Below are positions 1-5,615 of a DNA stretch of 8,002 nt, one piece after another (within the stretch, counting starts at the first letter, position 1; each line of letters starts with the position of its first letter). Made by a program: the position numbers and the translations under genes. A model generated the notes under the pieces. It saw only the letters and a list, made by a program, of their open reading frames with translations. It was not told the origin of the DNA and made no database searches. Source of the stretch: Clostridia bacterium. GTDB taxonomy: Bacteria > Bacillota_A > Clostridia > Christensenellales > Aristaeellaceae. The stretch covers positions 1-8,002 of the forward strand of contig JAFXMP010000279.1 in the NCBI GenBank assembly GCA_017530275.1, written 5' to 3'.

Positions 1-18
1 CGGAGGGATGTACTGTGA
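1..18 (+). CDS. C-terminal end of an upstream gene (partial)
   Basis: Read in frame 1, the first bases give Arg-Arg-Asp-Val-Leu followed by TGA at 16-18. The stop would overlap the GTG start of the next gene at 15-17 as GTGA, a common junction for coupled genes in phage operons. Only five codons are visible, so neither function nor the reality of the gene can be judged. The call rests on the overlap geometry alone. Confidence 0.35.
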   Translation, partial: RRDVL

Positions 19-545
19 AGAACGACAAGTCCACGCAGAGCGGCGGTGCCGCCGAATCGAAAAAGCCGGTGGTGATCCGCAACAGGGACATCCCGATCCT
101 TGCGGACGTGCTGCCCACAATGCAGCTTGTGAACCAGACGGAGCGGCGGCTTGACTGGCAGCACGACCGTATGCTTTCGATAAGCCAGCATATCGTCGGT
201 ATGCCGGGCGGTGGGAGCCTGCCCAAGGGCCTTGAGGACGCTTTCGCCATGTTGGAGGAGGCAGGCGAAGCCCATGAAAGCCAGCTCAAGCAATATCTCC
301 ACGAACTGCGGACGGCGGAGCGCGTGCTGAACGGAATTGAAAGCCGGACAATGCGCACCTTTGTCGTGATGAAGTACGTCATGGACGTGCCGGACGTGGA
401 GATCAGGCGGGAGCTGAACATGACGGAATGGGGCTTCAACAGGGCCAAAAAAGCCATTGAGGAGGCCGAGAACATGGCGGGCGTGGTGTGGCGCGAGCGG
501 TACATCCTGTCGGAGGACAGAAAAAAATTTTCCAAAACCACTTGA
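15..545 (+). CDS. ArpU/DUF1492-like phage late-gene regulator (sigma region 4-like)
   Basis: Encodes 176 residues from a GTG start; GGAGG at 2-6 sits 8 bases before it. Residues 1-25 are polar and probably disordered. Residues 65-110 look helical, with a Pro-Lys-Gly followed by alternating acidic and hydrophobic positions. Residues 111-150 contain an Arg followed by a Met-Lys-Tyr helix, a Val-Glu-Ile turn and a Trp-Gly-Phe-Asn-Arg recognition-like helix, the pattern of the sigma70 region 4-like helix-turn-helix in DUF1492, ArpU and RinA-type proteins. Those proteins sit just before the terminase genes in Firmicutes phages and activate late transcription, which is the position here. The call is inferred from pattern and place, not from a profile hit. 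The C-terminus is basic (Asp-Arg-Lys-Lys-Phe) and its last codons overlap the -35 box of a promoter. Another kind of DNA-binding protein cannot be excluded. Confidence 0.6.
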   Translation: MKNDKSTQSGGAAESKKPVVIRNRDIPILADVLPTMQLVNQTERRLDWQHDRMLSISQHIVGMPGGGSLPKGLEDAFAMLEEAGEAHESQLKQYLHELRTAERVLNGIESRTMRTFVVMKYVMDVPDVEIRRELNMTEWGFNRAKKAIEEAENMAGVVWRERYILSEDRKKFSKTT

Positions 546-570
546 AACACGAAGCTGAATATGCTATGAT
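542..570 (+). promoter_or_regulatory. Near-consensus sigma-A promoter with extended -10, candidate late promoter
   Basis: TTGAAA at 542-547 and TATGAT at 565-570 are separated by exactly 17 bases. A TG dinucleotide at 562-563, one base before the -10, makes it an extended -10 promoter. The -35 overlaps the TGA stop (543-545) of the regulator gene. Transcription should begin near 574-578, giving a leader of about 78 bases before the start codon at 655. The stretch is clearly richer in A and T than its surroundings and lies in the only gap over 100 bases in the window. A second possible -10, TATGCT at 560-565, has a poorer spacing. Confidence 0.7.
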
Positions 571-592
571 GCTATCGTCGGTAGACGTGGAT

Positions 593-634
593 AGAGAGCG
601 GACAGTCAAAAGTTGCCCGCTCTTTCCTGTTTTT
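593..634 (+). terminator. Leader hairpin with T-rich tail (possible terminator or attenuator)
   Basis: Bases 593-601 pair with 617-625 as a 9-bp stem with one G-T wobble; the core is AGAGCGG with CCGCTCT. After an A-C mismatch (602/616), 603-606 can pair with 612-615 (two of these pairs are wobbles), closing a CAAAA loop at 607-611. The 3' side continues as TTCC-TG-TTTTT to 634, an imperfect T-tract. The hairpin begins about 15-20 bases after the predicted transcription start and ends before the AGGAGG (641-646) of the next gene. It could therefore release a short RNA unless transcription is antiterminated. The interrupted T-tract makes strong termination uncertain; a processing or mRNA-stability hairpin is the alternative. 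Confidence 0.5.
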
Positions 635-654
635 GGCGAAAGGAGGCGGGCAAA

Positions 655-1272
655 ATGCCGGGATTCAACAGGAATTACGGCGGCGCGAGCGTGTACGTGG
701 ACATAAGCGATCTTATGGACACGATAAACATGATGAAGATTGCCATGTCCTCTCCTGCCTTTGACGAAATGCTCAGACGCACGTTCAATGACGCGGGCAA
801 AAAGGTGAAATCCATCATCCGCAAGGAAGTCCCCAAAGAGTACGCCGTGACGGCGGCCTGGGCGGGCAGCGCCGTGGGCTGGCCGAAAAGCCAGGGCGGA
901 GCCGGTAGGATCGGCGTGGTGGTGCCCATCAACGGAACACGCGGCAGCATCGGCGGACGATTCAAGGCTTCCGGCCCGCGTGGGCGGCCCGCGAAGGGCA
1001 GACGCGCCAAGATCAACGCCAAGATTCTGAAAGGGGCGGCCAGCACGATGCCCGCCACGATGGATCACCAGGGCGGGCAGCCGCCGTTTATGGTGGGCGG
1101 AGTGGCGTTCACGCGCAAGTACAAGGGCAAAAGCCATCCCATCGTGCATGTGGTGGGCCTGGGCGTGCCGCAAATGCCCATCAACAAGAGCGAGGAGGAC
1201 GTGCAGCGGGAGATCAAGGAAGTGGTGGAAAAGCGCCTGGTACACCACTTCGGGCAGCTTTTCGGGAAATAG
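655..1272 (+). CDS. Minor tail protein Z-like (gpZ family) protein
   Basis: Encodes 205 residues. ATG 655 is chosen because AGGAGG at 641-646 lies 8 bases before it; the open frame extends upstream only through a TTG inside the leader hairpin. Residues 15-60 form an amphipathic helical start ending in Lys-Lys-Val-Lys-Ser-Ile-Ile-Arg-Lys-Glu. Residues 95-130 are rich in Gly, Arg and Lys. Residues 144-205 carry an aromatic patch, then Lys-Ser-His-Pro-Ile-Val, a Val-Pro-Gln-Met-Pro turn, Asn-Lys-Ser and a closing amphipathic helix ending His-His-Phe. That C-terminal layout resembles lambda gpZ, which completes the tail tip that joins the head. The match is to pattern only; an HK97 gp10-like head-tail protein is the main alternative. 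The gene sits before the small terminase gene, whereas lambda Z lies well after the head genes. It ends 3 bases before the next start. Confidence 0.55.
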   Translation: MPGFNRNYGGASVYVDISDLMDTINMMKIAMSSPAFDEMLRRTFNDAGKKVKSIIRKEVPKEYAVTAAWAGSAVGWPKSQGGAGRIGVVVPINGTRGSIGGRFKASGPRGRPAKGRRAKINAKILKGAASTMPATMDHQGGQPPFMVGGVAFTRKYKGKSHPIVHVVGLGVPQMPINKSEEDVQREIKEVVEKRLVHHFGQLFGK

Positions 1273-1275
1273 CCT

Positions 1276-1797
1276 ATGGACATGACGAAGCAAGCCCTGG
1301 CGGAGCTTACCGGCATGACCTACCGCCAGATATTCAATATCAATAAAAAGCTCGTCCAGGAGGACGAAAGCAAAGCCCTGTTTGTGAAAGGCGAGGACGC
1401 AAAGAAATGCGACCTCGCTATTTTTGTGCAGCGATGGGTGGATTATAACGTGGAGCGCGTGTCCGCCAGCGCCGACGATCTGGACGCGGTAAAGGCCGCG
1501 CATGAGAGCGTGAAGATGCGCAAGACACAGCTTGAGGTTGACCGCATGGAGGGCAGCCTGGTGGATGTGCAGGAAGTGCGCAAGATTTGGGGAGACATCG
1601 CCAACACCATCATGCAGAGCATGATCCACCTTCCGAGCACGCTTGCGCCCATGGTGCGCGGGATGGATAACGTGGAGGTTATCAACAACGTCATAGACAC
1701 GGAAATCCGCAAGGTGCTGGAAGGGCTTTCCGACACACCGCTGCCCGCCTATCTGCTGCTCCAGGACGAGGACGACGAGGAAGTCGAGGAGGAGTAG
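1276..1797 (+). CDS. terS: Terminase small subunit (Nu1-like)
   Basis: Encodes 173 residues. Residues 4-60 form a winged helix-turn-helix-like DNA-binding region: Ala-Leu-Ala-Glu-Leu-Thr-Gly-Met-Thr at 7-15, a basic recognition helix, and a strand-like Lys-Ala-Leu-Phe-Val at 33-37. Residues 65-110 are a charged, probably coiled-coil oligomerisation segment with a Lys-Thr-Gln-Leu-Glu-Val-Asp-Arg core typical of Nu1-like subunits. Residues 164-173 are almost purely Asp and Glu. The protein would bind the phage packaging site and recruit the large subunit encoded next. ATG 1276 follows the previous stop by 3 bases and has only a weak GGGA at 1264-1267, so translation probably depends on coupling to the upstream gene. 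The Glu-rich tail codons double as the ribosome binding site of the large subunit. Confidence 0.78.
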   Translation: MDMTKQALAELTGMTYRQIFNINKKLVQEDESKALFVKGEDAKKCDLAIFVQRWVDYNVERVSASADDLDAVKAAHESVKMRKTQLEVDRMEGSLVDVQEVRKIWGDIANTIMQSMIHLPSTLAPMVRGMDNVEVINNVIDTEIRKVLEGLSDTPLPAYLLLQDEDDEEVEEE

Positions 1798-1800
1798 CGC

Positions 1801-3678
1801 GTGGCGAAAAAGGGACGGCGGCTGATCGCCGAGCTTTTTATCTATACGCTGCTGATGATGAAGCCGCCGAAGCTCCAAAGCGTGAGCCAATGGGCGGACA
1901 GCAACCGCATACTGGTTTCGGAAAGCAGCAGCGAGCCGGGCCGATGGCGGACGGACAGAGCGCCATACCAGAAGGAGATCATGGACGCTTTCACGCAGCC
2001 CGGCGTATGGCAGATCGTGATAATGGCGAGCGCCCAGGTGGGCAAGACGGAGCTTGAGCTGAACATGATGGGCCGGGCGATTGACGTTGATCCCGGCCCA
2101 ATGCTTTTTGTGCAGCCAACGGACGGATTTGCGGAGGACTTTTCCAAGCGCCGCGTCGCGCCCATGATCCGCGCGTGCCCGGCCTTACAGCGCAAGGTGT
2201 ACGAGGCAAAGAGCCGGGACGCGGGCAACACGATCACGATGAAAACCTTTCCGGGCGGCAGCGTTGCCTTTACGGGGGCCAACTCCCCCACGGAGCTGGC
2301 GGGCCGACCTGTGCGGTATGTGTTTATGGACGAGATAGACCGTTTCCCGGCGAGCGCCGGAACCGAGGGCGATCCGCTGGAACTGGCGGAACGCCGTACA
2401 GAGACTTTCCGGCACAATCGCAAGGTGGTAAAGACGAGCACGCCGACGATCAAGGGGGCCAGCAAGATTGAAAAGGCATACATGTTAGGCACACAAGAGG
2501 AATGGCATACCGAGTGCCCGCATTGCAAAAAGTTTTCCTTCATTCGGTTTGACAACATCAAATTCGACAAGGAGGAATACAAGGACGAGGGCGGAGAGCG
2601 CAATTACCATGTGCGCAATGTGCGCTGGCAATGCCCGCTATGCCAGGGCGAGACCAAGGAATACGACACGAAGCGCTGCCCGGCCAAGTGGGTGGCGAAG
2701 AACCCGGAGGCTGTCGAGGCGGGCGTGCGATCCTTCCGCCTCAACGCCTTTATGTCGCCCTGGTCTGATTGGACGGACATATGCCGGAGCTTTCTCAAGG
2801 CCCACGACGACCCGGAACTGCTCAAGGTGTTCGTGAACACGATGCTGGGCGAGAGCTGGGAAATGCGCGACCGCAGCGGAGCGCCGGAAATGCTGTTCAA
2901 CCGGCGTGAAATCTACAACGCGGAAGTGCCCACGGGCGTGCTGGTTATGACGATGGGCATAGACACCCAGGACAACCGCCTGGAATACGAGGTTGTGGGC
3001 TGGGGCCGCGAGGAACAGAGCTGGGGCATCGCCAAGGGCGTGATCCCCGGCAGGGCGGACGCGCCGGAGGTCTGGGAGGAGATCGACGACCTGCTGGATC
3101 GTGAGTGGCAACTGCCCAACGGCATGACAATGCGCATCCTGGCCTCCTTCATGGACAGCGGCGGCCATTTCACCCAGGAGGTATACAGCGAGTGCGCCAG
3201 ACGGCAGGCGAAGCGGCTGTTTGCCGTGAAGGGCGAGGGCGGCGACAAGCCCTATGTGCGCCTGATGAAGAAGGACAACGGCAAGGACAACGCGACGCGG
3301 TTCATCATCGGCGTTGACAGCGGCAAAGAGGCCATCATGTACGCGACGACCGTAACGGAGCCGGGAAAGCGATACATGCACTTCCCCAGGGACTACACCT
3401 GCGGATATGACATCGAATACTTCCGGGGACTGATCTCCGAGAAGATGGTGCTGCACCGAAGGATGGGCCAGACGGTGGTCTCATGGGAAAAGACCTACGA
3501 CAGAAACGAGCCGCTTGACTGCCGCAATTACGCGCGGGCGGCCTACAAATACTTCAACTGGAACTTCGACAAGATGGAACGCCTGCTGAACGGGACGGAC
3601 GAGCCGAAGATCGAGACCCGGAAACAGGTGGAAAAGCGCAGGAAAAAGCGCGTTTTGAGCGAGGGAATCAAAGTGTGA
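1801..3678 (+). CDS. terL: Terminase large subunit, GpA family
   Basis: Encodes 625 residues, the usual size for lambda gpA relatives. The N-terminal ATPase drives DNA translocation: an adenine-binding-like Pro-Tyr-Gln at 55-57, Walker A Ala-Ser-Ala-Gln-Val-Gly-Lys-Thr at 76-83, Walker B Val-Phe-Met-Asp-Glu at 174-178, and a coupling motif Thr-Ser-Thr-Pro-Thr at 212-216. Two CxxC pairs (C239/C242 and C278/C281) probably bind zinc between the domains. The C-terminal nuclease, which cuts concatemeric DNA, shows Gly-Ile-Asp-Thr-Gln-Asp at 386-391, Met-Asp-Ser-Gly-Gly at 451-455 and Asp-Cys-Arg-Asn-Tyr at 573-577; D388, D452 and D573 are candidate metal ligands. The tail is strongly basic. GTG 1801 is supported by GGAGG at 1788-1792, 8 bases upstream. 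No frameshift or missing motif is seen. Confidence 0.95.
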   Translation: MAKKGRRLIAELFIYTLLMMKPPKLQSVSQWADSNRILVSESSSEPGRWRTDRAPYQKEIMDAFTQPGVWQIVIMASAQVGKTELELNMMGRAIDVDPGPMLFVQPTDGFAEDFSKRRVAPMIRACPALQRKVYEAKSRDAGNTITMKTFPGGSVAFTGANSPTELAGRPVRYVFMDEIDRFPASAGTEGDPLELAERRTETFRHNRKVVKTSTPTIKGASKIEKAYMLGTQEEWHTECPHCKKFSFIRFDNIKFDKEEYKDEGGERNYHVRNVRWQCPLCQGETKEYDTKRCPAKWVAKNPEAVEAGVRSFRLNAFMSPWSDWTDICRSFLKAHDDPELLKVFVNTMLGESWEMRDRSGAPEMLFNRREIYNAEVPTGVLVMTMGIDTQDNRLEYEVVGWGREEQSWGIAKGVIPGRADAPEVWEEIDDLLDREWQLPNGMTMRILASFMDSGGHFTQEVYSECARRQAKRLFAVKGEGGDKPYVRLMKKDNGKDNATRFIIGVDSGKEAIMYATTVTEPGKRYMHFPRDYTCGYDIEYFRGLISEKMVLHRRMGQTVVSWEKTYDRNEPLDCRNYARAAYKYFNWNFDKMERLLNGTDEPKIETRKQVEKRRKKRVLSEGIKV

Positions 3679-3691
3679 GGGAGGTAAAAGC

Positions 3692-3934
3692 ATGGCGTTT
3701 ATATCCGCCTATTCGCTGACGGAGGCGAGAAGCCTGCTGGCCCTGTACAAGGAAGCGGAGATCGCGCTGGTAGACGGGCAAGCCAAGAGCTACAAGATCG
3801 GCACGCGGGAGTTTACCGCCCTGGATTTGCCGGTGATATTGCAGCGCATCCGTGAGCTGGCAAAGACGATTGAAGGGTTGGAGGGCAACATGCGGACGAA
3901 GCGGGCCGTGATGGTTGTCCCCCGCGACCTGTGA
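3692..3934 (+). CDS. Small DUF6148/gpW-like head-tail joining protein
   Basis: Encodes 80 residues; GGGAGG at 3679-3684 lies 7 bases before ATG 3692. Residues 7-30 are a helix (Leu-Thr-Glu-Ala-Arg then Leu-Tyr-Lys-Glu-Ala-Glu). A short hairpin-like Ser-Tyr-Lys-Ile-Gly-Thr-Arg-Glu-Phe follows at 33-41, then Thr-Ala-Leu-Asp-Leu at 42-46, a second helix at 47-64, and a C-terminal Val-Val-Pro-Arg-Asp-Leu. This helix-hairpin-helix order and the Gly-Thr-Arg/Asp-Leu signature recall DUF6148 proteins of Firmicutes phages and the fold of lambda gpW. The gene occupies the gpW slot between large terminase and portal. In lambda, gpW joins the portal-bearing head to the tail connector. The role is inferred from position and size; the family call is from memory of the pattern. 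Confidence 0.7.
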   Translation: MAFISAYSLTEARSLLALYKEAEIALVDGQAKSYKIGTREFTALDLPVILQRIRELAKTIEGLEGNMRTKRAVMVVPRDL

Positions 3935-3947
3935 GGAGGGCGAGTGA

Positions 3948-5615
3948 ATGGGCAAGAGAGACCCGACCTTGAAGGAACGGATGCTGTTTCTTATCAACCC
4001 GCAGAAAGCGAACCTGGAATATAACCGGCGACTGAACGCGGATGATAAGGAACGCCGGGCCAAACGCGGCGGCGGAACGCCGCGCATGAGCTACGGAAAC
4101 CACGGCGCGAGCCAGACCCTTAACAGCATGGTGGGCTGGATCGTGAACGGAGGCGCTGCGGAGGACGACATCGACGAATACGGCGCTACGCTGCGAAAGC
4201 GGAGCCGGGATCTGTTCGACGGCGGCGGACTGGCGCGAAGCGGCCCGATCACCCTGACAACCAGCGTTGTGGGCTGGGGCATCCAGCCGAAGCCCAAGAT
4301 CGACGGCGACTTCCTGGGCATGAGCGAGGACGTGCGCGAGGAAACGGAACGCGCGATCCTGCGGGAGTTCAAGCTGTGGGCGGAAAACCACTTCTGCGAC
4401 GCGGAACGGCACAAGAATTTTTACGAGCTGCAACAGCTCGCTTTTCTTTCGATGCTGGTTTCGGGTGACGTGTTCGCCCTGTTCGGCATGAAGCCCAACG
4501 GGCGCACGCCTTATCAACTGACGGTGCGGCTGCTGGAAGCCGACCGCATCAGCACGCCGGACAGCAGCGGCGACAGCGAGATCAGGAACCTTGACAACGG
4601 CGGGCGCATCATCGACGGCGTGGAGATCGACCGGGAGGGCGCTGTGGTGAAATACCACGTCGCCAGCCATCACCCACTTGCGGGCAGCGTGACGGAAAGC
4701 CTGGAATGGCAGGCCATCGACGCATACGGCAAGGACACGGGCGAGCCGAACATCCTGCACATCATGGTGAGCGAGAGGCCGGAACAGCGGCGCGGCGTAC
4801 CGTTCGTGGCGGCGGAGATCGAGCTTTTGAAGCAGTTCGACCGCTATCTCAAGAGCGAGCTGACGGCCAACCTGGTGGCGAGCATGTTCAGCGTGTTCCT
4901 CAAGAGCACCGAGGACGACGGCGTAAACGGGCTTGAGGACGTGGTGAACGAGGACGAGCGCGTAAAGGACGACGATTACCATTACGAGCTGGGGCCGGGC
5001 GTTGTGCTCGATCTCCCGTTCGGCAAGGAGCCTGTGACCGTCAACCCGACGCGCCCGAACAGCGCGTTTGACAAGTACGTGGCGGCGATGGAGACCGTGA
5101 TCGGCAGCAGCATGGAAATCCCCAAGGAAGTGCTGACGAAAAAGTACGAGAGCAACTACACCGCCGCGAGGGCCGCGCTGCTGGACTTCTGGCGGACGGT
5201 GCGCGTATACCGCACGCGGTTCAACGCCAGTTTCAACCAGCCGATCTATGAGCAGTTTATGGCCGAGGCCGTAGCCATCGGACGAATCGACGCGCCGGGC
5301 TTCTTCGACGATCCGGCGATCCGTCAAGCCTGGTGCGGCTGTTCCTGGATGGGCGCGAGCATGGGCCATGTTGACCCGCTCAAGGAAGTCAACGCTGCGG
5401 CAATGCGCATCGCACAGAACATCACCACGCAGGAACAGGAGGCCAGCGAGTACAACGGCAACGACTGGGCCGCGAACGTGCGGCAGCGCCGCCGCGAGCT
5501 GGAAGCCCTCAAGGAGTTTGCCGACCTGGTGAACAAGGCCAGCGAGAATATACCGCCCGCGCCCGACGACGAGGAGGACACGGACGAGACCGAGGAACAG
5601 GAGGACGAGGAATAA
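3948..5615 (+). CDS. Portal protein, lambda gpB family (Phage_portal_2)
   Basis: Encodes 555 residues, close to lambda gpB. The protein forms the dodecameric ring at one capsid vertex through which DNA enters and to which the tail attaches. Family-typical segments are the N-terminal Lys/Arg-rich region, residues 90-112 (Arg-Asp-Leu then Val-Gly-Trp-Gly-Ile), 160-200 (a helix, Ser-Gly-Asp-Val-Phe, then Leu-Leu-Glu-Ala-Asp-Arg-Ile), 277-286 (Arg-Pro-Glu-Gln-Arg-Arg-Gly-Val-Pro-Phe), 387-416 (Met-Glu-Ile-Pro-Lys-Glu then Ser-Asn-Tyr-Thr-Ala-Ala-Arg) and 475-482 (Val-Asp-Pro-Leu-Lys-Glu-Val-Asn). The last 16 residues are almost all acidic. ATG 3948 has GGAGG at 3935-3939. The TAA stop overlaps the next ATG by one base, so the two genes are translationally coupled. 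Confidence 0.93.
   Translation: MGKRDPTLKERMLFLINPQKANLEYNRRLNADDKERRAKRGGGTPRMSYGNHGASQTLNSMVGWIVNGGAAEDDIDEYGATLRKRSRDLFDGGGLARSGPITLTTSVVGWGIQPKPKIDGDFLGMSEDVREETERAILREFKLWAENHFCDAERHKNFYELQQLAFLSMLVSGDVFALFGMKPNGRTPYQLTVRLLEADRISTPDSSGDSEIRNLDNGGRIIDGVEIDREGAVVKYHVASHHPLAGSVTESLEWQAIDAYGKDTGEPNILHIMVSERPEQRRGVPFVAAEIELLKQFDRYLKSELTANLVASMFSVFLKSTEDDGVNGLEDVVNEDERVKDDDYHYELGPGVVLDLPFGKEPVTVNPTRPNSAFDKYVAAMETVIGSSMEIPKEVLTKKYESNYTAARAALLDFWRTVRVYRTRFNASFNQPIYEQFMAEAVAIGRIDAPGFFDDPAIRQAWCGCSWMGASMGHVDPLKEVNAAAMRIAQNITTQEQEASEYNGNDWAANVRQRRRELEALKEFADLVNKASENIPPAPDDEEDTDETEEQEDEE

Noticed and set aside
8..120. ATG at position 8 as the start of the first gene
   Set aside because: It is only one base after the GGAGGG and is in a different frame from the well-supported protein starting at GTG 15. 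The translation in that frame is Cys- and Arg-rich and unstructured.
523..540. A-rich and T-rich run near the end of the regulator gene as a possible frameshift slippery site
   Set aside because: The run is followed within a few codons by the normal stop; no extended product in another frame makes sense there and no conserved fusion partner is visible.
613..654. TTG-initiated N-terminal extension of the gpZ-like gene
   Set aside because: The TTG lies inside the leader hairpin loop and stem with no ribosome binding site before it, whereas ATG 655 has AGGAGG at the right distance.
488..706. A 72-codon + strand frame covering the promoter and hairpin
   Set aside because: Its start is inside the regulator gene without a ribosome binding site and it runs across the promoter and into the gpZ-like gene out of frame. 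No family resemblance.
436..1890. A 484-codon open frame on the minus strand spanning the regulator end, gpZ-like gene, terS and terL start
   Set aside because: It crosses the promoter, hairpin and four + strand genes, shows no family pattern and has the same antisense composition. Long antisense frames are expected at this GC content.
2638..3456. A 272-codon open frame on the minus strand opposite the large terminase
   Set aside because: Antisense shadow of the conserved TerL nuclease domain, with no recognisable motif of its own.
3813..5369. A 518-codon open frame on the minus strand opposite the portal gene
   Set aside because: It lies entirely across the end of the DUF6148-like gene and the portal, both clearly coding on the + strand. 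Its His/Arg/Ala/Val-rich translation is what the complement of GC-rich codons produces, and it has no recognisable domain.
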